From NCBI GenBank assembly GCA_035691285.1, contig DASSJI010000012.1, positions 1 to 50,404 of the forward strand: a stretch of 50,404 nt of DNA. Direction: 5' to 3'. The translations under genes and the position numbers were made by a program. The stretch is from DATFEN01 sp035691285 (lineage in GTDB: Bacteria > Acidobacteriota > Vicinamibacteria > Fen-336). Below the pieces are notes generated by a model that was not told the origin of the DNA, did no database searches, and saw only the letters and a program-made list of their open reading frames with translations. This document shows, piece by piece, positions 38,071 through 45,550 of this stretch. Within the stretch, counting starts at the first letter, position 1. Each line of letters begins with the position of its first letter.

Positions 38071-39230
38071 CGCCCCGCTTCGGCAGCCCGCGTGGCCGGC
38101 GGCGGGCCCAGCGCGGCCAGCGTGCGCAACTCGCGGTAGCCGGCGCTGCTGAACGACTCGTGGGAGAAGAGGACGAACCCCGCGGCGCCGGCCTCCCGGG
38201 CCTGCGCGATGCGGTCGGCCACCTGAGGGAGGGTCAGCCGGTACGCGCCGACGCCGGCCCACAGCGACTGCCCGGGCCGGACGTGAGCGCGGGCGTCCTC
38301 GAGCTGATCGCGGAAGATCCTGCGGTCGGGCGTGTAGGTCATCGGGCAGACGGCGTCGAGGACTCCGATCTGGAGCCACTCGGGCCAGTTCTGGAAGCGC
38401 TGGCTCAGAGCCTGGGCCTGGTCAGGCACCACGGCGGCCGAGATGCGAAGCGCGGGACGCTCCTCGCGGGCCACGCGCGAAAGCCGCGCGGCGAGGTTCG
38501 TGAGCACGTCGCGTCGGTAGGAGTCCCAGGCCCCTTTGCGCTCGAGAGGCCCGCTCAGGAGGTCGGGCACGCCCTGTTGCTTCCCGAACGCCTCGAGCGC
38601 CGCGACCGAGTAGTCGTAGTCGGGACCGGGATAGCGGATGAAGTCGAGGTGCAGTCCGTCCACCGCATAGCGGCGCACCAGCTCGCGTGTCGCCGCCTCC
38701 AGGTGGTCGCCCACGGCGGGCGATGACGGCGAGATGTAGAACCCCTCGACGTCGGGGTCCTCCCTCCCGAGCTTGCGCACGATCCGGAGCAGGCTCTGGC
38801 GGTCCGCCGGCAGGCTCCCGCGCGCCGCGGCCCGCGGCGTCATCACCCACTCGGGATGGAGAGCGACCACGTTGTCACGGGGAACGCTCGGCAGATGGGC
38901 GGTGAGCAGCACGTTGAACCAGGCATGCACTGCGAGGCCGCGAGCGCGGGCCTGGGCCAGGAGGCGCGCCAGGGGGTCGAACGCCTTCGGCTGGGCGTGG
39001 AGCAGGGGGCTGCGCGCCACGGCGTCCGACGCGTAGAAGGCGTCCCCCCGGCCGCGGACCTGGACGAACAGCGCGTTGAGCCCGGCGGCGGTCGCGTCGG
39101 CGACCACCTGGTCCACCGACTCGGGCGACACGAGCGCGGTGCGCACGACCCAGAGACCGCGCAGCTCCGGCTCGGGCCGCCCCGGGGCCGCCTGGAGCGA
39201 GGCGGCGAGCAGCAGGAGCGCGGGCGTCAC
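38067..39230 (-). CDS. GHL10 family (DUF187) glycosidase-like exported protein
   Basis: 387 residues with a short signal peptide (T-P-A-L-L-L-L-A-A-S-L-Q-A). The TIM-barrel family markers are present: E-L-R-G-L-W-V-V-R-T-A-L near the N-terminus, N-A-L-F-V-Q-V-R-G-R-G-D-A-F-Y, A-W-F-N-V-L-L and D-G-L-H-L-D-F-I-R-Y-P. Proteins of this family include exported glycosidases and YngK-like proteins, some acting on bacterial exopolysaccharides; the substrate here is unknown. The GTG start overlaps the upstream stop as GTGA and its stop overlaps the GH3 gene start as ATGA. Position suggests action on peptidoglycan glycan or another envelope polysaccharide. Confidence 0.84.
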   Translation of the reverse strand: MTPALLLLAASLQAAPGRPEPELRGLWVVRTALVSPESVDQVVADATAAGLNALFVQVRGRGDAFYASDAVARSPLLHAQPKAFDPLARLLAQARARGLAVHAWFNVLLTAHLPSVPRDNVVALHPEWVMTPRAAARGSLPADRQSLLRIVRKLGREDPDVEGFYISPSSPAVGDHLEAATRELVRRYAVDGLHLDFIRYPGPDYDYSVAALEAFGKQQGVPDLLSGPLERKGAWDSYRRDVLTNLAARLSRVAREERPALRISAAVVPDQAQALSQRFQNWPEWLQIGVLDAVCPMTYTPDRRIFRDQLEDARAHVRPGQSLWAGVGAYRLTLPQVADRIAQAREAGAAGFVLFSHESFSSAGYRELRTLAALGPPPATRAAEAGR

Positions 39231-40036
39231 GCGACGGGCTTCACCAGCACGTCGTCGCCCTCGCGCACGCCCAGCTCGCTCAGCACGCTGCGGGGAAGCT
39301 GCACGTCGCGCACGAGGCCACCTTTGAAGCTCGCCGGCACGAGCGCCGAGCGTCCACCGCTCGCCCGCACCTCGACCCGCAGCACCCCGCGGCCGAAGCG
39401 GAGCAGCCGCCGCCAGTCCTCGTCGTGGCGCGCGTCCATCTCGGCGCTGTCCTTGCCGAAGAGGCCCTGGGCCACGGCCCTGAGGCTCTTCGCCGGCACG
39501 ACCCGCTCGAGGTAGCCGCGCTCGACCAGCTCGAACAGCGCACGCACCACCTCCCCGCGGGTCAGCCGGGTCGCGTCGAGGATCTCCCGCACGTCCCGCG
39601 CGCCGTCCACGAAGCGCAGCACGCGCCACTCCCTGGGGCCGATCTCGAACGGCGCCGCGTCCTCGGCCGGCGCCGCCATCTGGAAGACCACGCGGTCGTC
39701 GGGGATCAGCAGGTTCATGCGGTGACACGTCTCGCCCAGGCGCAGCCCGTCCAGGACGAGCTCGTCGATGCCGCGCCGCACGTTCGGCGTCACCGTCTTC
39801 TCGTCGGGGACGAAGGTGAGCTGGCCCGCCCGCCAGCCGAACAGGTCGAGGACCGCGTCCTCGCCCTCGAGGCGGCCGATCGAGGCCCGCGCGTGGACGA
39901 GGCCGCCCTTCTCGAAGCGGAGCGCCGTCTGGTGTTCGTCGTTCGTCACGAGCAGGCGGCCGCTCTTCTTGCCCTGGGCGAAGAGCCGGAGCACGTCGAC
40001 CAGCTTGATCTCCTCGAGGCTGCCGAGCAGGGACAT
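39227..40036 (-). CDS. DUF4388 protein with AbrB-like C-terminus
   Basis: 269 residues, cytoplasmic. The N-terminus (L-L-G-S-L-E-E-I-K-L-V-D-V-L-R-L-F) with S-G-R-L-L-V, then L-R-F-E-K-G-G-L-V-H-A, is the DUF4388 domain common in delta-proteobacterial and acidobacterial signalling proteins. Residues about 130-180 form a winged-helix-like region. The last 40 residues (F-K-G-G-L-V-R-D-V-Q-L-P-R-S-V-L-S-E-L-G-V-R-E-G-D-D) resemble the SpoVT/AbrB swapped-hairpin DNA-binding fold. A regulatory role over its own operon is plausible but not proven. It heads the operon with GHL10, GH3/beta-lactamase and NamZ genes, overlapping the second gene by four bases. Confidence 0.78.
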   Translation of the reverse strand: MSLLGSLEEIKLVDVLRLFAQGKKSGRLLVTNDEHQTALRFEKGGLVHARASIGRLEGEDAVLDLFGWRAGQLTFVPDEKTVTPNVRRGIDELVLDGLRLGETCHRMNLLIPDDRVVFQMAAPAEDAAPFEIGPREWRVLRFVDGARDVREILDATRLTRGEVVRALFELVERGYLERVVPAKSLRAVAQGLFGKDSAEMDARHDEDWRRLLRFGRGVLRVEVRASGGRSALVPASFKGGLVRDVQLPRSVLSELGVREGDDVLVKPVA

Positions 40037-40049
40037 GGGGACGCGGTGC

Positions 40050-40056
40050 TATCATA
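40050..40056. promoter_or_regulatory. Symmetric bidirectional -10, DUF4388 operon / lolA operon
   Basis: GCTATCATAGC (40048-40058) is an 11-base near-palindrome centred on 40053. It reads TATCAT on the plus strand (40050-40055) and TATGAT on the minus strand (40056-40051), each five of six to consensus. The plus hexamer is nine bases before the lolA ATG, the minus hexamer 14 bases before the DUF4388 ATG. The intergenic region is only 28 bases. Confidence 0.5.
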
Positions 40057-40064
40057 GCCGACGG

Positions 40065-40703
40065 ATGCGTTCTCCGAACGCCGCGCTGCGCGCGGCCGCG
40101 CTGGCTCTGGCCGCGGCGCCGGCAGCCGCCGCCGGGACGCCCGCCGAGGATCTGGCGCGCCGCGTGGAGGAGCGCCTGCTTCGCGCCGCGGACATGCGCG
40201 CCCGCTTCACCCAGACCTACCGCTCGGGCGCCCTCGGGCGCGAGGTGCGGGAGCGCGGCACGATGACCCTGAAGCGCCCGGGCCGCATGCGCTGGGAGTA
40301 CGAGTTCCCCGAGCGAAAGACGTTCGTCTCGGACGGCCGCACCTTCTACTTCTACGTGCCCGCCGACCGGCAGGTCGTCGTGCGGGACCAGAAGGACGCC
40401 GCCGGCGTCGCGGGTCTCCTGCTCGCCGGCCGAGGCGCGCTGCTCGAGCCCTTCGCTCCCGAGGTCCAGGCGGCGCCCACCGGCACGACGCGCCTGCGGC
40501 TCGTGCCTCGGAAGGCCGACCCGGAGGTCGAGCAGATCGTGCTCGACCTGGACGCCGACTGCCGCGTGCGCGCCCTCGAGGTGACCGACCCGCAGGGCAA
40601 CCGGAGCCGCTTCGAGTTCGACGACGTGCGGGAGAACGTCGGGCTGCGCGACGACCAGTTCGAGTTCGAGCCGCCGCGGGGCGTCGAGGTGATCGCCGGA
40701 TGA
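40065..40703 (+). CDS. lolA: Outer-membrane lipoprotein carrier protein LolA
   Basis: 212 residues with an Ala-rich signal peptide. The LolA beta fold shows A-D-M-R-A-R-F-T-Q-T-Y, G-T-M-T-L-K-R-P-G-R-M-R-W-E-Y and F-V-S-D-G-R-T-F-Y-F-Y-V-P, followed by V-E-Q-I-V-L-D-L-D. LolA ferries lipoproteins through the periplasm to the outer membrane. The window contains several candidate cargo lipoproteins, including the next gene. Its stop overlaps the secretin start as ATGA. The ATG has no ribosome binding site and follows TATCAT by nine bases, consistent with a leaderless message. Confidence 0.9.
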   Translation: MRSPNAALRAAALALAAAPAAAAGTPAEDLARRVEERLLRAADMRARFTQTYRSGALGREVRERGTMTLKRPGRMRWEYEFPERKTFVSDGRTFYFYVPADRQVVVRDQKDAAGVAGLLLAGRGALLEPFAPEVQAAPTGTTRLRLVPRKADPEVEQIVLDLDADCRVRALEVTDPQGNRSRFEFDDVRENVGLRDDQFEFEPPRGVEVIAG

Positions 40704-42463
40704 GGCGCCCCCTCCCGGTCCTCCTCGCCCTCCTCCTCGGGGCCTGCGCGACGTCGGGCGCCTTCCGCGCCGGCGAGCAGGCCGAGCGCCGGCAGGACTA
40801 CGACGCGGCGGTGCTGGAGTACTCGAAGGCGCTCAAGGAGCACCCGGAGAACCGCAAGTACCAGACGAGCCTCTCCCGAGCGCGGCTGCGGGCCTCCGAG
40901 GCCCACGCGACGACGGCCCGCCGGCTCGCCGCCACGGGACACTTCAAGGAGGCCCTGGACGAGTTCCGGCTCGCCCTCGACCTGAACCCGTCGGCCAACC
41001 TGACCGACGAGGTGCGCGAGACCGAGAGCGCGCGCCAGCGCGGCACGGCAGCGCCGGAGATCGCCAAGCTCAAGGAGCAGGCGCGCGAGCGGGCCCTCGC
41101 GGGCCTGGTCCTGGGCCCCGAGGCGCAGGAGCGCCTCGGCCTCGTGTTCCGCGGCGCGAGCCTCAAGGAGGCGTACCAGGCCCTGGGCAAGGCGGCGGGC
41201 GTGAACGTGCTGTTCGACCCGGCGTTCCAGGACGCGCCGGTCAGCCTGGACCTCGAGGACGTGGCCTTCGAGGAGGCCCTCGACTCCCTGGCGAGCGTGG
41301 GCCGCACCTTCCACCGCGTCGTGGGCGACCACGTGCTCATGGTCGTCCCCGACACGCCCACCAAACGCCGGGAGTACGAGCCGCAGGTCGTGAAGACGTT
41401 CTTCCTCTCCAACGCCGACCTCAAGGAAGCCATCGACCTGTTGCGCGTCGTCCTGGGCGCGCGCCGCGTCGCCCCGCTGCCGGGCCAGAACGCTCTGACC
41501 ATCAACGACACGCCCGAGAAGGTGGCAGCCGCGGAGCGCATCGTCGAGGTGCTCGACAAGCGCCGCGCCGAGGTCGTGGTGGACGTGGAGATCCTCGAGG
41601 TGAACCGCTCGCGGCTCAAGGAGTACGGGATCGAGATCACGTCGCGACTTCCGGGCATCGAGGGCGTGGCGGGCGGGATCTTCCCCGACCCGCGCGGCAC
41701 GACCACCCTCGACGACAACCCCTATCGCAAGGACAACCTCGTGCTCTCGAACCTGCCGGGGGTGATCTACCGCCTGCTCCAGACCGACGCCACCACGCGC
41801 CTCCTGGCGAACCCGCAGCTCCGCACCACCGAGGGCCAGACGGCGCAGGCGCGCTTCGGCGACCAGGTGCCGGTGCCGGTGACGACCTTCGCCCCCATCG
41901 CCCAGGGCGGCGTGTCGCAGCAGGCCATCACGTCCTTCGAGTACAAGAACGTCGGCGTCAACATCGACATCACGCCGCGGGTCCACCACGACGGCGAGGT
42001 GTCGCTGGTCCTGAAGCTCGACATCTCGGCGGTCGGGCCGGCGGGCTTCCAGGGACTGCCGACGTTCAACAGCCGCACGGTGACCAGCATGATCCGGCTC
42101 AAGGACGGCGAGACCAACATCCTGGCCGGCCTCATCAGCGACCAGGAGCGGCGCAGCCTCTCGGGGATCCCGGGGCTCGCCAGCCTGCCGTTCCTGGGCC
42201 GGCTCTTCGCCCGCAACAAGGACGAGAACAGCGAGACGGACATCGTGATGACGCTGACGCCCCACGTGGTGAAGCGCCCCGCCCTGACCCGGGAGGACTT
42301 CGAGTCCTTCGAGGTCGGGGCCGACGCCCAGACCGTTCTGTTCGAGGCGCCGGTGATCCCGCCGCCTCCGGCCCTGGCGCCGCAGCGGCCCGAGCCGCCG
42401 CGCGTCGAGCCGATCCGGCCGCCGGCGCCCACTCCCGCGCCTCCCCCGCCGCCGGAACCCTGA
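40700..42463 (+). CDS. Lipoprotein secretin with N-terminal TPR region (GspD/PilQ-like)
   Basis: 587 residues. The signal ends in the lipobox L-G-A-C16, so the protein is lipidated. Residues about 20-105 are TPR-like (Y-D-A-A-V-L-E-Y-S-K-A-L-K-E-H-P). An STN-like domain (about 148-215) and a secretin N domain (about 230-300) follow. The secretin core has V-V-V-D-V-E-I-L-E-V-N, N-P-Q-L-R-T-T-E-G-Q-T-A, V-G-V-N-I-D-I-T-P-R and S-G-I-P-G-L-A-S-L-P-F-L-G-R-L-F. The C-terminus is a Pro-rich tail. It should form an outer-membrane gated channel for a type II secretion or type IV pilus-like system. The GAF-PilB/GspE-type ATPase at 29.4-31.7 kb is a possible partner. It is coupled to lolA by ATGA. Confidence 0.9.
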   Translation: MRRPLPVLLALLLGACATSGAFRAGEQAERRQDYDAAVLEYSKALKEHPENRKYQTSLSRARLRASEAHATTARRLAATGHFKEALDEFRLALDLNPSANLTDEVRETESARQRGTAAPEIAKLKEQARERALAGLVLGPEAQERLGLVFRGASLKEAYQALGKAAGVNVLFDPAFQDAPVSLDLEDVAFEEALDSLASVGRTFHRVVGDHVLMVVPDTPTKRREYEPQVVKTFFLSNADLKEAIDLLRVVLGARRVAPLPGQNALTINDTPEKVAAAERIVEVLDKRRAEVVVDVEILEVNRSRLKEYGIEITSRLPGIEGVAGGIFPDPRGTTTLDDNPYRKDNLVLSNLPGVIYRLLQTDATTRLLANPQLRTTEGQTAQARFGDQVPVPVTTFAPIAQGGVSQQAITSFEYKNVGVNIDITPRVHHDGEVSLVLKLDISAVGPAGFQGLPTFNSRTVTSMIRLKDGETNILAGLISDQERRSLSGIPGLASLPFLGRLFARNKDENSETDIVMTLTPHVVKRPALTREDFESFEVGADAQTVLFEAPVIPPPPALAPQRPEPPRVEPIRPPAPTPAPPPPPEP

Positions 42464-42468
42464 GACCT

Positions 42469-42726
42469 TTGTTCGCCCGGCTGCTGCGCACGCTCGCGCT
42501 GCTCCGCGATCCGCGGGTCGCGAAGCTCCCTCGCTTCGCGCTGGTCGCCGCCATCCTGTACACGCTGTGGCCTGCGGACCTGCTGCCGGACTTCCTCGTG
42601 CCGCTCGTCGGCTACCTGGACGACCTGACGCTCGTCTGGCTGGCGCTGCGCTGGCTGCGCCGCAACGAGCCCGCCGGCGCCGTGGCGCCCGGCAAGCTGG
42701 CTCCCGATCCGCCGGCTAGGACTTGA
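42469..42726 (+). CDS. DUF1232 (YkvA-like) small membrane protein
   Basis: 85 residues starting at TTG five bases after the secretin stop. The core Y-T-L-W-P-A-D-L-L-P-D-F-L-V-P-L-V-G-Y-L-D-D-L-T-L-V-W-L-A-L is the DUF1232 signature, with hydrophobic helices around conserved P-x-D-x-x-P-D and D-D. Function of the family is unknown. It is probably in the lolA-secretin transcript. Its 3' end overlaps the convergent CorC-like gene by 11 bases. Confidence 0.82.
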   Translation: MFARLLRTLALLRDPRVAKLPRFALVAAILYTLWPADLLPDFLVPLVGYLDDLTLVWLALRWLRRNEPAGAVAPGKLAPDPPART

Positions 42727-44044
42727 CGGCGACCGCCGGCTTCTCCACCTTCACCCGGCTCTCGACCTTCACCTTGCTGATGCGGTTGCGCTCGACGTCG
42801 ACGACCGTCAGGCGCCAGTCTCCCACGGGCACCACCTCGCCGCCCTTGGGGACCGAGCCCAGCTGCTCGAGCATGAAGCCGGCGACGGTCTGGAACTCCT
42901 GGGATTCGGGGATCGGCACCTGATGGTTCTCGCGCAGCTCCTTCGCGGACACGGTGCCCTCGACCACCAGGGAGCCGTCCCTGAGCTTCTCCACGGGCCG
43001 CTCTTCCCAGTCGTACTCGTCCTGGATCTCGCCGACGATCTCCTCGAGCAGGTCCTCGAGGGTGACGAGGCCGGTGAGCGAGCCATGCTCGTCGATCACG
43101 AGCGCCATGTGGGAGCGGCGCCGCTGCAGCTCCTTGAGCAGCTCGCCGACGCGCTTCGTCTCGGGCACGAAGTGGACGGGGTGCAGGATCTTCCGCAGCA
43201 CGACGGGCTGGCGGCGCTCGAGCAGCCGGATCACGTCCTTGACGTAGACGAGGCCGAGGGCGTTGTCGATCGTGCCGTCGTAGACGGGGATCCGCGAGAA
43301 GCCGCTCTCCACGATCAGCCGGCCCACCTCGTCGGGGGACGTCGCGGCGTCGAGGGCGAAGACCTTGGGCCGCGGCACCATCACCTTCTTGACGGGCGTG
43401 CTCGAGAACTCGAACACGCTGTGGATCAGGTCCACCTCGGTGTCGCCGATCACGCCCTGCTCGCGCCCCTCCTGGACGAGGTGCTTGATCTCCTCCTGGG
43501 AGACGAAGGTGCGCTGGCCGAACTCGCGGATGCCGAAGGTCCGCAGCACCGCCCGTGTCGAGACCGTCAGGAAGCGGACGGCGAACAGGGATCCCCGCGC
43601 CATCGCGTGGAGGGGCCAGGCCGCCGCCAGGGCCACGGACTCGGTGTAGCGGAGCGCCAGGGCCTTCGGCACCAGCTCCCCGAGGATCAACTCGACGTAC
43701 ACGATGCCGCCGCCGACCAGGGCGCCGGCCAGCATGGGAACCGCCACCAAGCCGGCGAAGGGCGTGGCGAGCAGCAGCCTTTCGACGTGGCGGCTGGCCA
43801 GGTAGCCGCCCAGCACGCCCGCCAGTGTGCCCATCAGGGTGACCCCGATCTGGACCGTGGCCAGGAAGGTGTCGAGGTTCTCCTGGAGGTCCTTCAGGCG
43901 GCGGGCCGCCCCGCTCCCCTCGGCGATCAGGGCCTCGATCCTGCTCCGCTTGGCCGAAAGGATCGCGATCTCGCTGCCGGAGAAGAAGCCGTTCCCCAGC
44001 AGGCACAGCAAGATAGCGATGATGAGCAGCCCCGATCCTGTCAT
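42716..44044 (-). CDS. CNNM/CorC (HlyC-type) membrane protein with CBS domains
   Basis: 442 residues. The N-terminal CNNM (DUF21) domain has about four membrane helices, with G-N-G-F-F-S-G-S-E-I-A and E-L-V-P-K. A pair of CBS domains (about 200-330) contains K-V-M-V-P-R-P and L-V-T-L-E-D-L-L-E-E-I-V-G-E-I-Q-D-E. The C-terminal CorC_HlyC domain ends in R-L-T-V-V-D-V-E-R-N-R-I. Family members bind adenosine nucleotides at the CBS pair and take part in magnesium or sodium transport; older annotations call them haemolysins. AGGGGG lies near the ATG. It is divergent from lpdA across 84 bases. Confidence 0.9.
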   Translation of the reverse strand: MTGSGLLIIAILLCLLGNGFFSGSEIAILSAKRSRIEALIAEGSGAARRLKDLQENLDTFLATVQIGVTLMGTLAGVLGGYLASRHVERLLLATPFAGLVAVPMLAGALVGGGIVYVELILGELVPKALALRYTESVALAAAWPLHAMARGSLFAVRFLTVSTRAVLRTFGIREFGQRTFVSQEEIKHLVQEGREQGVIGDTEVDLIHSVFEFSSTPVKKVMVPRPKVFALDAATSPDEVGRLIVESGFSRIPVYDGTIDNALGLVYVKDVIRLLERRQPVVLRKILHPVHFVPETKRVGELLKELQRRRSHMALVIDEHGSLTGLVTLEDLLEEIVGEIQDEYDWEERPVEKLRDGSLVVEGTVSAKELRENHQVPIPESQEFQTVAGFMLEQLGSVPKGGEVVPVGDWRLTVVDVERNRISKVKVESRVKVEKPAVAVKS

Positions 44045-44128
44045 CGTAGCCCCCTATTTTAGCGGATCCGCGCCCTTGTCTTGCCGGTCGCCCTCTGGTA
44101 GCTTCACAAGTCCTTCAGGGAGGGGAGC

Positions 44129-45550
44129 TTGGCGAACGGCGAGATCTTCGACGTCACCGTCGTCGGCAGCGGTCCCGGGGGCTACGTGGCTGCGATCAGG
44201 GCAGCCCAGATGGGGCTCAAGACGGCCGTGGTCGAGAGGGACCCGGCCGGCACCGGCGGCACCTGCCTGCTCCGTGGATGCATCCCGACCAAGGCCCTCC
44301 TCCACACGGCGGACGTCTGGGAGGAGATGAAGCACGGCAGGGAGCTCGGGATCGTCGCTGACAACCTGCGCATCGATTTCGCGGCGGTCCAGGCTCGCAA
44401 GGGCCGGATCGTCACCCGCCTGTCCAAGGGCATCGAGACGTACCTGTTCAAGAAGAACAAGATCACGCTCTTCAAGGGCCACGGACGCCTGGAGGGCGGC
44501 ACGACCCTCGTCGTGAAGGGCGATCAGGGAGAGACGCGCGTGGCGTCGAAGAGCGTGATCCTGGCCACGGGCTCGCGCCCGCGCTCGATCCCGGGCATCA
44601 CGCCGGACGGCAAGAGCATCATCACCTCGGACGAGATCCTGGAGCTGAAGGAGATCCCGAAGAGCCTGGTCGTGATCGGGGCCGGCGCGGTCGGGATGGA
44701 GTTCGCGTCGATCTTCGCCCGCTTCGGGACGCAGGTGACGGTGATCGAGCTCCTGCCCCGCGTGCTCCCTCTCGAGGACGAGGAGATCTCCAAGGAAGCG
44801 CGCAAGGTCCTCGCGAAGCACATGACGATCTTCACCGGGGCCAAGACCGAGGCCGTCCTCAAGACGCCGGCGGGCGTCGAGATCGCGTTCAAGACCGAGA
44901 CCGGCGAGGCCAAGAGCCTCGTCGCCGAGCTGCTGCTCGTCGCGGTCGGCCGCGGCCCCGTCACCGACGGCCTCGGCCTCGAGGCCACGGGCGTCCAGCT
45001 CGAGAAGGGCTACGTGCGGGTCAACAACAAGATGGAGACGAGCGAGCCCGGCGTCTACGCGATCGGCGACGTGGCCACGGTCGACGGCAAACCGCACCCG
45101 GCCCTCGCACACGTCGCGTCCCACGAGGGCATCGGCGTCGCCGAGCGCCTCGCCGGCCGGCACGCCGAGCCGCTCAACTACGACCAGGTGCCGTCGGCGA
45201 CCTACTGCTGGCCGGAAGTGGCGGCCGTCGGCCTGACCGAGGAGGAGGCCAGGAAGCGCGGCTTCGACGTGCGGGTGGGCCGCTTCCCATTCCCGAACGT
45301 CGCCAAGCCCCGCATCATCGGCCAGGACTTCGGCCTCGTGAAGATCGTCGCCGAGGCCAAGTACGACGAGGTGCTCGGCGTCCACATAGTCGGCCCGCAC
45401 GCGACCGACCTGATCGCCGAAGCCTGCCTCGGCCTGCGCCTGGAGACGACCGTGGAGGAGATCACCCGGACCATCCATCCGCACCCGACGCTGTCCGAGG
45501 CGATGATGCAGGCGGCCGAGGCGGTGTACGGCCACGCCATCGACGCGTAG
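44129..45550 (+). CDS. lpdA: Dihydrolipoamide dehydrogenase (E3)
   Basis: 473 residues. The FAD motif is G-S-G-P-G-G-Y-V-A-A, the redox disulfide is C-L-L-R-G-C-I-P-T-K (C-x4-C), the NAD motif is G-A-G-A-V-G-M-E-F, and the C-terminal catalytic His-Glu pair lies in H-P-H-P-T-L-S-E. It reoxidises the dihydrolipoyl groups of E2 and reduces NAD. The TTG start is preceded by a strong purine-rich site (GGAGGGGAG). It is first in a contiguous operon with E1-alpha, E1-beta, E2 and lipB, so it is the dedicated E3 of this complex; it may also serve others such as glycine cleavage. Confidence 0.95.
   Translation: MANGEIFDVTVVGSGPGGYVAAIRAAQMGLKTAVVERDPAGTGGTCLLRGCIPTKALLHTADVWEEMKHGRELGIVADNLRIDFAAVQARKGRIVTRLSKGIETYLFKKNKITLFKGHGRLEGGTTLVVKGDQGETRVASKSVILATGSRPRSIPGITPDGKSIITSDEILELKEIPKSLVVIGAGAVGMEFASIFARFGTQVTVIELLPRVLPLEDEEISKEARKVLAKHMTIFTGAKTEAVLKTPAGVEIAFKTETGEAKSLVAELLLVAVGRGPVTDGLGLEATGVQLEKGYVRVNNKMETSEPGVYAIGDVATVDGKPHPALAHVASHEGIGVAERLAGRHAEPLNYDQVPSATYCWPEVAAVGLTEEEARKRGFDVRVGRFPFPNVAKPRIIGQDFGLVKIVAEAKYDEVLGVHIVGPHATDLIAEACLGLRLETTVEEITRTIHPHPTLSEAMMQAAEAVYGHAIDA

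Noticed and set aside
35053..38139. A 1028-residue plus-strand frame
   Set aside because: It is a shadow of the GH3/beta-lactamase gene, with biased composition and no domain signature.
44045..44128. Promoter for lpdA with TTGTCT and TAGCTT at 17-bp spacing
   Set aside because: Only four and three of six bases match consensus, which is too weak to list in a region of this length.
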